This document shows positions 11,090 through 21,369 of a DNA stretch of 64,000 nucleotides, one piece after another. This stretch comes from Phialophora verrucosa (Eukaryota; Ascomycota; Eurotiomycetes; Chaetothyriales; Herpotrichiellaceae). Under the pieces are notes generated by a model, which was not told the origin of the DNA, ran no database searches, and was given only the letters and a program-made list of their open reading frames with translations. Made by a program: the position numbers and the translations under genes. Numbering within the stretch: position 1 is the stretch's first letter; each line of letters opens with the position of its first letter. The DNA lies in assembly GCA_002099365.1 (NCBI GenBank), contig MSED01000002.1:1736001-1800000 (forward strand), in the 5' to 3' direction.

Positions 11090-13009
11090 ATGGCGTCTTC
11101 GATCCCAACCACGCAGACGGCCGCATGGCTCGAGAAGCCTCAGCCAGGAGCTCGCTTCCAGATCAGAAATGACATCGAGGTGCCCACGCCGGGCGAGGGG
11201 GATGTGCTCGTCAAACTGGAGTATACGGGGTTCTGGTGAGTGCGGTTACCAATCAATTAATGAGCTAGCTGGCTGTCCATCTTCCCCATCCGCACGCAAC
11301 AAGGGTCCATCCGGCATACTGTACATGATTACTGACGCACTGACCGCGCCGCAGTCACTCGGACGTGCATAGCGCGTACGGCGACACGCCCATGAGTACC
11401 GACATAGCTGGCCATGAGGGCGTGGGACACGTTGTCAAGCGTACGTCGTCGCCCAGCTGTTGTCTGTCTTGGAGGCGTGCTGTCTTCCCCCAGCCTCGGA
11501 GAGAGAGACTGATGTTAATATACTGGATCGGCAGTTGGCCCAAATGTGTCTGGCGAGTTGATGAACGCGAAAGTGGGTATCAGGTTAGTCAATTAGTGTG
11601 GCCGCGGGTTTGTGCACCTCGCTCTGTGTGAGACGAGGCACCCAGAATTCCAGCAGCGTGAGACCTCAGGGTAGGGTAGCTCGCTAACACGGAACTTCTC
11701 CCCCGCCGCAATAGATGGCAGTATAGTACGTGTGGAAGTTGCGAGATTTGCCACGTCGACCCGACCGCCTGTCCGAACCAGGTCAATTCCGGCCGAGTGA
11801 GTGCTCCGTCTCCGGAGGGCATGCTTGTCATGTCCCGACCGCCATCCATACTGACATGTTATGTTCCGACAGAACACAAGGGGGACCTTCCAGCGTAAGG
11901 CTCGAAATCCACCGTACCGCTGGGTGACCGAAACGGTGCGCTTACACTGACCGACCATTACAGAATATATCGTCTCTCCTGCCAAGCACGTCACCAGGAT
12001 CCCAGCCGACTTGAAGGCCGAGATCGCGGCACCGCTTCTGTGTGGTGAGTGAGTCCCGCGTCTTGTGTGGGCTGAAGCATACATGCCCTCGAGAGGCTTT
12101 TCATCTGACGTTGACTTGTGGCCCAGCCGGTTTGACCCTTTACTCTGCGATTGCGAAGGCGAGGCTCCGGCCGGGCGACTGGCTGGTCATCCCTGGCGCG
12201 GGAGGCGGGCTCGGGCACATGTGAGTTTACTTTCCTCGCCCCTGTAATTCGTCGCATGTGGTTGGGTGTGCGTGTATTTAACAAAAATTGTGTCGGCAGA
12301 GGTGTCCAAGTCGCCGCCAAGCGCGGGTACAAAGTCATCGCCATCGACAGCGGGGAGTCCAAGCGCGACCTGTGCCTGAAGCTGGGGGCCACTGCTTTCC
12401 TCGACTTCAAGAAAGATGCGGTGAGTGACCTGAGCATATTAACCTGCGCGTTCCGCATACTTCATGGGTGCTCTGTAGGTGATTAAGAGTTTTTCGGCAT
12501 ACTGACGCGCGCGAGGGCAGGTCGAAGACGAGGTGAAGCGCCTGACCAACGGCTTCGGCGCGCACGCCACGATCGTCACGGCCGGCATCGACGCCGCGTA
12601 CGAGCAGGCGTTCAAGTTGATCCGGAATCATGGAACGTTGGTGTGCGTTGGGCTACCGCGCTCGGGGAAACCGTTGCCTATTTCGCCGTTCTGGATGTGT
12701 GTGAGAAGTGAGTTGTCCTGCCTTACCCTGTTCTGTCCCGCCCATGTCCTCGATAGCACCTGGCGCCTCCCGGGAGCCCATTCAGCGCGACTGTAACTGC
12801 AACTTACTCTCTCTGACACATCCGTAGGTCTCACGGTCGTGGGTTCGTCGGTCGGAACGGACGCAGAGATGCAGGAGCTCCTTCAGATGGCTGTAAAGGG
12901 CGACGTCGTGCCGCAGATTGCGGTCTATGAGTTTGAAGAGATCAACAATATCATGGAGAAGCTTGTCAGGTTCGAGATTGAAGGGAGGGTCGTGCTGAGA
13001 ATACCGTGA
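11090..13009 (+). CDS. Zinc-dependent medium-chain alcohol dehydrogenase
   Basis: The gene is cut by about nine short introns. The first junction rebuilds the catalytic-zinc signature (EYTGFCHSDVHSAYGD), followed by AGHEGVGHVVK, the Cys-rich structural-zinc segment (CGSCEICHVDPTACPNQ), and AGLTLYSAIAKA. The Rossmann motif is VIPGAGGGLGHMGVQ, followed by the coenzyme region YKVIAIDSGESKRD, where the acidic residue after the second strand suggests NAD(H). The C-terminal part reads VGSSVGTDAEMQELLQ and ends in GRVVLRIP. The architecture is that of ADH1-like cytosolic enzymes. In this setting it could oxidise an aromatic alcohol such as hydroxybenzyl alcohol, but general ethanol-type activity cannot be excluded. 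The start is the ATG at 11090. The dense introns argue against a yeast-like host. Confidence 0.88.
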
Positions 13010-13241
13010 ATGACAAACTTGTCCAGCGTGCACAACCTGGACAGCGCCGTGGTCAATGATAATACTAGAATTACGCGTTGGTTACGCAAAATTGTGACTG
13101 TAAAGCATGTCTGGACGTCTGCTTTCTCGCTGGCGTGTACCTGTCTCTATGAAGCCTGGATGCAAAAATCTAGCACAATACTGTACGTAATCCTTGCTTG
13201 GCAATAGACAACCAAACAAAACCCAAAAAAATATTCACGTC

Positions 13242-13375
13242 TGAGGAGAGTGGGATTCGAACCCACGCGGGATTACTCCCATCAGGAAACGTCTATCTCA
13301 ACAGAGCTGAGATACTTAAGTGCTAAGACTCAAATGCCTTAACCTGACGCCATAACCAAGCTCGGCCATCTCCCC
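13242..13375 (-). tRNA. tRNA-Leu(AAG) with a 49-nt intron
   Basis: On the minus strand the gene folds as a class II tRNA. The acceptor GGGGAGA pairs with TCTCCTC through one G-T wobble. The D arm is GCC/GGC, the anticodon stem TCAGG/CCTGA, the variable arm GGGA/TCCC, and the T arm GTGGG-TTCGAAT-CCCAC with discriminator A. The anticodon AAG corresponds to plus-strand 13338-13340. The intron runs from 13336 down to 13288, directly 3' of position 37, as is standard for nuclear tRNA introns. Mature length is 85 nt. It sits between the alcohol dehydrogenase and a gene-poor stretch with a dispersed repeat. Confidence 0.92.
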
Positions 13376-14099
13376 TACGAAATCTGGTGCTGATTTGTGG
13401 TTAATGAAATGATTACACAAATAATATCGCACAATTTTCACAAGCCGAGGTTATTTCTGGACCACCCTCCACACAGGACATTTGATCCACAAAAGGACAC
13501 TTGGGCCGAAGGGTTTGAGCACTCAGATCACACTTTCTACCATAGACACCGAGTGGATCATCCCCGCCTGTGATAAGGTCAACCACAGCTCTTGACACGG
13601 ACATCTACTGCAGTATGCACGGAATATGTCCGCAGTGTCAATTGCGAGATGAATGTCTTTAATTGTTTGTACGGTGGCCGTGTGGGTGTTGTAAGTGTTG
13701 TCTTTGTCTTGCTCTTCGCTCCTCACGTTCGCTTTGTGAAATGCGCCCGCACCCCGCGAAACAACTACCTCCCTCCAAAGGTGGGATAGTCGCGGTCCTA
13801 TGAAATGCAGCAGGCCATCTGAAGCTTACACAGTACGACGTCGTTGCGCTGTATGGCAAATTAACTGCATTGAAGACGTTGTCACATGATGGGCAATCTC
13901 GGTAGGTGGTTACTCTGGCATGTGCCCCGATAACCTAATGTCCAAATACGGCTCCTCTGCTCAGATATCTCATGCCCTTACTGTGCACGGAGTAAATACC
14001 GACTATCTCATCCGTCTTATTCAGCTGGAGAGTCGCTCATTCGAATTTGAGACTAACGATTCGAGCCCTCCGAGATACTGCGCGTGAAGATTTTTCACC

Positions 14100-14246
14100 A
14101 TGTTTAAAGGTCCGCTGGATAGGATCCCGTCCACGGTGAACGCATTCCTGGGACCCATAATCAAGGGCCTCAACTTGGATGGATTCAATTACCAGCAGCT
14201 CGAAAGCTGGACTTCCCAGCTTAGAGGGATACTACGAGGTCCTTGA
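14100..14246 (+). CDS. Small ORF of 48 codons, hypothetical
   Basis: An ATG-initiated frame lies in an otherwise gene-free stretch between the tRNA and repeat copy A. Its translation (MFKGPLDRIPSTVNAFLGPI and onward to an ILRGP end) has a balanced, amphipathic composition. It has no recognisable domain or signal peptide. It could be a real micro-gene, the first exon of a decayed gene or a chance frame. The 13.4-15.5 kb interval otherwise holds only the repeat copy. Confidence 0.2.
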   Translation: MFKGPLDRIPSTVNAFLGPIIKGLNLDGFNYQQLESWTSQLRGILRGP

Positions 14247-14719
14247 CCTGGTTTTTGCGCCAAAGACGCGCGCGTTTGCGTTCTAAGTTACACCGCCACC
14301 AGCTGGCTCTTGCAGAAATGCAGCTCGAGACTTCTCGCCAAAAGCAAGGGTAGGACCGCATGCTCTTTCGAGGGTTTCTTGAACACACTATTCGGATCTT
14401 GGTCATTACTCAATACGGATGCTGGAGGTTACAGATTATTTTTCGATCCAAGCACAAGTGACACAACGTTAGGCACCGTGGTTATGCTAAATCCATCCAT
14501 TCGTAGGCGAGCCTGTCTTCCACTTATTCGGCCGATGTCAACAATGCCTACAAAGCAATGTTCTTATCGCGCGGACCGAAATGATCAAGCAACAGCTGAC
14601 ATAGAGTCCACCGAGAAGATCCGCCGGCTCGGAACGGGACTCCAAGCGTACTGAGAAACCTTGAAGCACTGCCAGCTCCACCCCTATAGCCACGTGTGTA
14701 TATTTACTTCTTGAAGGTC

Positions 14720-15172
14720 GCTGTCGAGGCTACTCGGTAGGACTCTGGACGGCGACACTAAAGCACGCGCCGCCCAGCGATGGCATTTCAGGGGTCCAGG
14801 TCTGCCTAGCGCCACGATATTCACGGCAGACCAACCAGGATAGAAAGTCCCCTTTGGCCGGAGCATAGCCTTGGCGTCCTGCTCCGACCCTTGAATGCTT
14901 GGTTCATCACGCATTGTAATCTCGCTAACGCGATCAAAAGAACGCTTTCTTCGAATCGAAGTTTGCGACCCAGGTGCTGTGTACAGCGCAGAGTGAGCGT
15001 TGTTGCAAGACCCCCTGTTGAACCTTCTAACCGGTGTGACTACTCCGTATGTATGTTAGACCGCAACCGCTACAAAGACGAAGAGCATATTCGCCAGGAT
15101 CAACTCCGTCCTCCGTTCCTCGTATCGTCTAACGAACCCCTTTACTCTACTCCCTGTCGTCTGCCTACGACT
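14720..15172 (+). repeat. Dispersed repeat, copy A (about 430 bp, diverged)
   Basis: Several blocks match a second copy near 18.8-19.26 kb in the same order and orientation. Shared pieces include GCACGCGCCGCCCAGCG, CTTGGTTCATCA followed by AATCTCGCTAA-GCGATCAAAA, AAGACCCCCTG, and CTAACGAACCCCTTT followed by CTCC and CGTCTAC. Between them the copies differ by many substitutions and small indels, so the duplication is old. I see no coding potential shared by both copies, and no terminal inverted repeats or target-site duplication that I can define by eye. A solo LTR, a non-autonomous element or an old segmental duplication are all possible. Confidence 0.7.
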
Positions 15173-15497
15173 CTGCCACCCTGTCTCAACATGCATGACA
15201 GGGCGTTCAGAATACGCGGCGCCAGCCACGCGGGAGCAGTGTGTTCTGGCCTGACAGAAGAGCGTCCGATATCCTAGCGCGTTTCCAAAACATCACCCCT
15301 GATGCTGCAACATGGAGGGGTACACCAAGCTGTCGCGGCTCGGGCAGAGCCTCTTGAACACCATGAGAGCTCCCCGTTATCATCTCAGTATCGATCGTGG
15401 GCACCGCGCAGGCTGATAAGTGGTGCTTCTCCCTCGCTGGCCACGATTGTGAAATCCTAATAATTATTAACTCGGACGGAGTTGAATTTGGCGGCAT

Positions 15498-16355
15498 ATG
15501 ATCCTTGCGATGGCTCTCCGCTTCCTACGGCTTCAGTGTGCAATTATTTTACTTGTCAACCTCGTCGCGGCGCAAACGGCCACAGGGCCGCAACAGATCT
15601 TCACCCTCCCAGCCTTCACGCAGCAGCAACTATGCGTCCAGTCTTGCTACACCAAAGAAGGTGCTTGCACGACTGATCTAGTCGGCTCAGTCCTCGGATG
15701 CCCCAACTCGCCCTGTACCTTGGCCAGCGACGTATTCGGCGCCCCAGACAGCTGCTATTGTCGCGGGGATTTGCAGGGCGCGGCCCAAAGCTACCTTTCG
15801 GCGTGCGTCCAGGCGTCGTGCACCGTCGGGGATACATCTGCCAACGTGGCCACCGCCGTCAGCCTGTACGCGGGCTATTGCACGTCCTTGGGCTTCACCG
15901 CCAACGCAGCCAGCACCGACGACGACGACAACGCGGAAACAACGTCCTTGAACACCAATCTCGGGACCTCAGGCACCACGAACCGCGCGAGTCCGACCGA
16001 CACGACCTCTGCAGCGTCATCGGTCTCTACTCCAAATACCACGCTGTACATCGTGGTGGCTGTTGTGGGCGGCGTGGCGTTCCTGTTGTTCATTGCGTCC
16101 GCCACCTGGGCTAGCAAGTACCGCAAAATGAAGCTGAAGCGGCAGAACGGGTATACAGGCGGCGGCGGAGTCGGGCCGTACGGGTCATATTCGCAGTCCA
16201 TGCACCCTATGAGCTCCCAGACTTCGAACCACCCGCTGCGGTTCGATCACGATGTCTACCCGAATGACTCGGCGTCGAACGTTGGGGTGCCTGTCGTTCC
16301 TCCGGCTTATCCGCATCCTGTGGAGCCTAGTCTCGTGTCGACGCGGATGTACTAA
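15498..16355 (+). CDS. CFEM-like cysteine-rich type I membrane protein
   Basis: A single exon of 285 codons. Residues 1 to about 25 form a signal peptide (LQCAIILLVNLVAAQ). The ectodomain has about ten cysteines in a CFEM-like spacing (LCVQSC, ACTTD, GCPNSPC, SCYC, ACVQASC, YC). A Ser/Thr/Asp-rich stalk follows, then one membrane helix (TLYIVVAVVGGVAFLLFIAS), and a basic cytosolic tail (KYRKMKLKRQ) that ends in a Gly/Tyr/Pro/Ser-rich segment. Fungal proteins of this layout sit in the plasma membrane or cell wall and serve in surface sensing, adhesion or haem/iron handling. The cysteine pattern is not a perfect CFEM match, so the domain call is tentative. The second ATG at 15510 is an alternative start. 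The gene lies between the two repeat copies, next to the patatin gene. Confidence 0.75.
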   Translation: MILAMALRFLRLQCAIILLVNLVAAQTATGPQQIFTLPAFTQQQLCVQSCYTKEGACTTDLVGSVLGCPNSPCTLASDVFGAPDSCYCRGDLQGAAQSYLSACVQASCTVGDTSANVATAVSLYAGYCTSLGFTANAASTDDDDNAETTSLNTNLGTSGTTNRASPTDTTSAASSVSTPNTTLYIVVAVVGGVAFLLFIASATWASKYRKMKLKRQNGYTGGGGVGPYGSYSQSMHPMSSQTSNHPLRFDHDVYPNDSASNVGVPVVPPAYPHPVEPSLVSTRMY

Positions 16356-16637
16356 GTGATTCAATACTCGGAATGACGCTACGATGGCACGAGAATTTGA
16401 CGGAGCGTATGGAGCAAGAGGACGGTTGTAACATTTTAGGGATATAAGAACCGGACAAGGTAATTGTAAAGCCTCGGAGGGTCCAACTTAGAACCTCGGG
16501 ATCGTGGTGGCTTGATGCTTGAGACCAGCGTAGGACCTTGACGGTGCCACGCTGGAGATACAGATACAGATAGAGAATGTGTGATATACCTGTGGTCCCC
16601 TACGATGGATGACTTTGTTTCGCTCGCCTACTTTGAT

Positions 16638-18722
16638 TCACAGTAACAAAGCCCTACTGTACTGCCTTGCCATCTTCTCGTACCCAGCCATGTCCATTCC
16701 GTCGAAACCTTCCAGCTCGCTCAACGCAATTGAAATGGCTCCTAATGCGCCTTCGCGTTTCGCCCGCAATGTATCTGCCGCTCTCGGCTCCGAGCTCGCC
16801 TCCATCAACAGACACACTTCCCTTGCGTGTACGCAGGCCATGTGGAATCTCATCTGCGCGAGGCGCCCGTCGTTCTGCGACCGCATGGCATGGTCCAGTC
16901 CCAAGGCGCCCTGTTTCTCGGCCTCGCGCACGTACGCCATCCGCTCGGTGTCGGAAAAGCTGGGCAGATGGCTGAGCCGGAGGAACGTGATGCTCAATTT
17001 CTGGTAGATCCTCGCGAACTCCTTGGGCTTGGGAAAGGGATTCTGGGCCGTCATCCCTCGCAGGGCGCCGTTGAAGTCGTCTTGTGCCTTGAAGAGGTCC
17101 TCTTTCATCGGATAGTCCGCGGCTCGACGCAATCTGGCGCTCCCTCTATCAATCAGCTCTGCTGCAGCAGGTAATCAGGGCGCGTCAGTCAAGTATGTCC
17201 CCATCAACGGCTTTGGGACTCTGGGAGCGGTGCATGGTGAAAGCATACATATCTCGGTGGCGGTCGTGGTGCTCTGTCTTTGTCCCAGTTCGATGGGTCT
17301 TCGACCGTCGCGCAGCTGCTTGTCCTTCAACTCCTCCGACCGTGCTCTTTCCAGCACAAAGTGCTGGTTTGGCTTATCTGTCGAAGGATGTCAGCAGGGC
17401 GGGTTTCCGTGTGCCTTCACTTCCCTAGATGCCTGTCCAACCACTCACTCACTCAGTCATTCACATACATCGTTTTTGTCTCAAGTTCTGGACACATACT
17501 ATGACCTTGCGCTGCAGGCTGTGATCGTCGAGATAGCGGCGCGTCCGGGCGTCGATGATGGCCTCCTGATCATACTCCTCCAGCGCGACATCCTGGATGG
17601 TGTCGACGTTGAACCGGAAGAAGCGCGTGTCCAGATGAGCTCGCCAGCGCCCGCTGAACTCCTCGTTCGTCTTCCTCGTCTCGGTGGCGACCTTGACGAT
17701 AGTCTCCGCCAGCGCCTTGAGAGACTTGTCCTTGGTCGCCACGATGTCTGCGTGGCCCGTGCCGATGGAGATGAAGCACTTGAGGATCGGCTTCAGCTCG
17801 CGCGTGTCTTCGCACCAGATGTTCGCCGCTTCGTCCTCGACCTGACTGACAGGGTTGTTCGCCCCGATCGCCCCATCGACATACTTGCGCACCCCGATCT
17901 TCACGGGATCGAGAAAAGACGGGGCTGCCGACGTGGCCAGCGCGGCTTCCCAGATTCGCGGATTGTCGTCAAACCCACCAGGCAGGCGATAACTCCGTAG
18001 CCTCGCGATCTGGTTCGTCTCCTGCGATTTGGCACAAACGAAGCTGGCACCTGGCGTTAGCTGAATCCCGTGGCTGCTGAAAACCGCAAAACCAAAGAGG
18101 GAATTCATGCATTCAATCACTTACACCCTGCATTTCCGCGTAGAGTTCCGATCGGCAGATTGGTCGTACAGCAGGTCATCTTCCAGGATGCCGTGGCGGT
18201 CTCGGATCACCCGCTTGATGGCGGCTTCGAGCGTCTTGGACGAGAATTTGGCCTTGACGTTGCCCATGAGAGAGATGGGGAAGGGGTTCTTTTTCTTTTC
18301 AAACACAGCTTTCATGGTGTCACGGAAGGCAGAAATGCATTCGTCGACGTCCATTTCCAGTCGCCCGAGCATGATGGCGATGAGACTAAGAAAGCGCGTT
18401 CTGGTCAGTATGATTGTTCGCCTCCCACCCGCACACATGCATACACGCACACACCGTTCCAAGATGGGGGCAGATTTAATTACCCTCCAGTGCTTGTCCC
18501 GCCGATGAGATCAAATATCTCGCAGGGCTTGACCTGAGGAAGGCCAGCTGCGTGCCTCTCGTCGTTCAGCCTCGTCATAAGACCCTTGAGAATATATAGA
18601 CTTGAGAGACCTCTGACTCCGCCTCCGTCCAGGGACAGGAGGCACAAGCCCGTGGAGTCGAGGTCATGGTTGTCTTCGTTGGCGACTTGCGTCACGACGG
18701 CTAGCGGGGATGCCTTGTCCAT
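16638..18722 (-). CDS. Patatin-like phospholipase
   Basis: The N-terminal exon carries the oxyanion-hole motif D32-GGGVRG38 and the nucleophile elbow G-T-S77-T-G. A later exon has the catalytic aspartate in VDGAIGANNP, completing the Ser/Asp dyad. At least four introns separate the exons (about 18.48-18.39, 18.12-18.05, 17.51-17.37 and 17.17-17.13 kb), and I did not fix all borders. After the patatin domain comes a region of about 250 residues, largely helical, including YPMKEDLFKAQDDFNGALRG, with no domain I can name. Fungal patatin proteins of this type hydrolyse phospholipids or galactolipids, and many occur in NLR-like or intracellular defence settings; here no NACHT or HET domain is fused. 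It is convergent with the CFEM-like gene and flanked by repeat copy B on its 5' side. Confidence 0.86.
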
Positions 18723-18824
18723 GTATAATTATTGACGGGCTGCGTGCAAAGTATCGGCGAACGACGACGGCGGAGAAAGGATTACATACGCAGTGCACTG
18801 TACAGTGTCGACATCGACATCGAT

Positions 18825-19260
18825 CTGCCGTACCGTGCGGCGACGATATAGCACGCGCCGCCCAGCGCCCGGGGTTCAGGGGCCGGACTCAATGCAGAGT
18901 GAGGCCTGTCCGTACTCCTGGATTGCCGCAGGCACCTCGTATTCACTCCAGACCAATCGGACTCGGAGTTCGCCCGTGGCCTGTCGCGTAAACCTGGGCG
19001 TTCTTACATCCCTTGTATTCTTGGTTCATCAGGTGCTACGGCAATCTCGCTAAAGCGATCAAAAAAGGCAACAGTTTTTGTATCAAAAGGGTGCGTTACT
19101 GGTAAGCACTGTTCAAAAAAAGACCCCCTGCATGGGCTTTAAGCCAGTATCACTACCTCGTACTCCGAATGCCGGACCGGAAACGCCAACAAGAGCATGT
19201 TCATCCCAAACCCATCGTCCTAACGAACCCCTTTTCCTCGACTCCTCCCTATCGTCTACG
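18825..19260 (+). repeat. Dispersed repeat, copy B
   Basis: This copy matches the one at 14.72-15.17 kb in block order and orientation (see that entry for shared pieces). It lies between the 5' end of the patatin gene and the 3' end of the hydroxylase gene, and similarity stops within a few bases of the hydroxylase stop codon. It contains homopurine and A-rich stretches (GATCAAAAAAGGC) but no supportable gene. Confidence 0.7.
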
Positions 19261-19266
19261 GCGTGG

Positions 19267-20988
19267 TTAATGGCCATTCAGATCTCCATTCACCGTGTTC
19301 GACTTTGACTTGGGCTTCGGCGCCCGCTCCCCCCATGCTTGCTTGACCTCCTCCTCGGCGTCATAGCCATAGCACCACCTCTGGGTGGTCGGATCGCTCC
19401 ACTGGTTCGGACTGGTAACGAACTGTTTGCCTTCGACTTCCGGTCTCATGGCCTCATCGCGCGCCCTTTGCAAGGGCCCGTCGGCAAAATGCCACAGCTT
19501 GCCATTGATCAGACTGGCCTCCTGCATCTGAGACGTGCGCTTGATGCGCACCGTCTCCCAAACGTGCAGCGCTTCGGGCAGCTCCTTCGCGCTGCTGACC
19601 AGGTCGATCGCCTCGGCCAGAGCCGCAGCGTCTTCTACGGCCATGGCAGCCCCCTCGGACATGTATGGCACCATGGCGTGTGCGGCGTCGCCCATGATCA
19701 GGAGTTTGTTCGTAGGCGCGACCCAGCGGGTGAGTGCCGAGCCGCTGACCAGCGGCCATTTGAGCGTCGTCTTGATCATGTCGATGATCTTGGTGAGTCG
19801 CGGGTCCCAGCCGGTGAAGTGCGACCGCATGTCCGCCAGGATCTCGGCCGGGCTGCGCTGGTTCCAGGTTGCCGGGTCTGAGCGGTCCGGATGCGAGAGG
19901 ACCATGTTGAACGACTTGCCGCCTGCGATCGTATATGTCATGACGTGTCTCATATTGCCGATCCAGAGGTTGAGGCCGGGCTTCGCGAGCAGCTCGACCA
20001 GCTCGGGGTGCAGCTTCATCTCCTCGACGTCGACAGTCGCGCGGTAGGCGGCAAAGCCGGTTCGCAGCGCCGGTTGGTCCACGCCTCCGAGCACCTTCGG
20101 CCGTCCCACGGATTTGACTCCATCGGAACAGACAATCAGGTCGGCCGTGAAGGACTGGCCATGCTCGGTGGTGATCGAAGGTATTTCGGCATCATAGTCC
20201 ACCACCTTGGAGTTGATCTGCACCTCCACGCCGAGCTGCAGGGCCAATTGATGCAGCGCGTCGTGGAAATGTGCCCGATGGACCACGTAATACGGCGCGT
20301 CGAAGTTCTCCTGGAACTCAGGGATGAGCTTCGTGAGGCCGATCGCCGCGCCGTTCTCCCATCTCCGGAACTTGATGTCCTCTGGCTCGACAACCTTGTC
20401 ACCCAGGAACGGTCTCAACCCCCATTTCAGGAGGAGCCGACTCGAGTTTGACGGGATCTGGATGCCAGCGCCGACCTAAAGCAGAGCAAAGCGTGAGTCC
20501 CAGTGTTTGACCAATACGACAGAGTTGGGGGAATGAGAAGGGAGAACATAACATACCTCAGCAAGGGCAGGGGCTTGCTCAATGACCGTGACCTTATGTC
20601 CCTTCCTGGCCAGGGCAATAGCCGCTGACAGCCCACCGAGCCCGGCGCCGACAATAATGATACTCAGCCGCACGGCTGAGAATTCATCCCGGTTGATCAA
20701 GCTGGGAGCCTGCATTGCTTTGAGCCGTTTCTGTTCTTCCTTCTGTAACTTGATCAAAAAGTCAAGACTTCCTGTCGGGTATGAAGCCACCTATTTGAGC
20801 ACGGGCATTAGCATGAACATGAGCATGAGCACCAACTAGTACTGGCTCGGCCACTAAGTAGCATTGCAGCCTCCTGGACCTACCTCGGGTATCTGGATGA
20901 ATTCCTCCTTGACGGGCGTCACACCCATGACTGGCTCGGGCTTCGCCTGCCCATTGACCACCACCACACCAGACAGGATCTCGACCAT
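19267..20988 (-). CDS. FAD-dependent aromatic hydroxylase (salicylate / 3-hydroxybenzoate hydroxylase type)
   Basis: Group A flavoprotein monooxygenase with all three fingerprints: GxGxxG (IIIVGAGLGGLSAAIALARK, from about residue 83), the DG motif (IVCSDGVKS) and the GD motif (LLIMGDAAHAMVPYMSEGAA). Intron 1 joins QIPE to VASYPTGSLDFL; intron 2 lies just after QAPALAEV, and exon 3 restarts with GAGIQIPSNSSR. These enzymes use NAD(P)H and O2 to hydroxylate phenolic acids. Because gentisate dioxygenase is divergently transcribed from the next gene, a gentisate-forming activity (3-hydroxybenzoate 6-hydroxylase or salicylate 5-hydroxylase) is the most economical reading. Decarboxylating salicylate 1-hydroxylase would instead give catechol and is the main alternative. 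About 75 residues precede the Rossmann fold, longer than in typical bacterial enzymes. The start chosen is the ATG at 20988. Confidence 0.88.
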
Positions 20989-21356
20989 TGTGAAGGAGCT
21001 GAAAGATCTATGCTCGTCGAGATTCGTAGATATGAACCGTCGAAATGTACTTGGTGCAGGTCGAGAAGGTTCAGGTATCCAGCTCAATCGTCGTGGACAC
21101 CTTTACTTTTTCTGTTTCAAATTTCTTCTACTCACGCTCACACGGAACTAGAGGTATGTACGGCAAGGTGCGGTGCCAAACAGGAACGACGACGGACCAC
21201 CCGAAAAGACCGACGTGCAACACCCGATCTTAGCCCACTCGACTCGTCCCGCGACGGTGGTGGGAAGCTTAAGTCGACCTCGTAACAAGCACACAGTAAC
21301 TCCGGCCGCTGGGATGATTGCGGTGGAGTGGTGGGAGGTGGAGGGAATGTGGCGGA

Positions 21357-21369
21357 CGGAGTGTTTCCG
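21357..21369. promoter_or_regulatory. Palindromic CGG-N7-CCG element in the hydroxylase/dioxygenase divergent promoter
   Basis: The 15-bp core ACGGA-GTGTT-TCCGT (21356-21370) is a perfect 5-bp inverted repeat, and the flanks (GGCGG on the left, CGCCG on the right) extend it imperfectly. It lies in the 835-bp interval between the starts of the hydroxylase (20988, leftward) and gentisate dioxygenase (21824, rightward). The spacing equals the element upstream of the MFS transporter. It fits a dimeric Zn2Cys6 activator site; binding is inferred. Confidence 0.45.

Noticed and set aside
16609..17174. Plus-strand open frames of over 100 codons
   Set aside because: They are antisense to the patatin gene's last exon, which has clear coding composition on the minus strand.
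17230..18000. 256-codon plus-strand frame
   Set aside because: It is antisense to the patatin core (VDGAIGANNP exon) and mirrors its codon pattern.
14720..19260. Transposon with terminal inverted repeats around the CFEM-patatin block
   Set aside because: The two copies are direct, not inverted, and I could not define terminal repeats, target-site duplication or a transposase gene.
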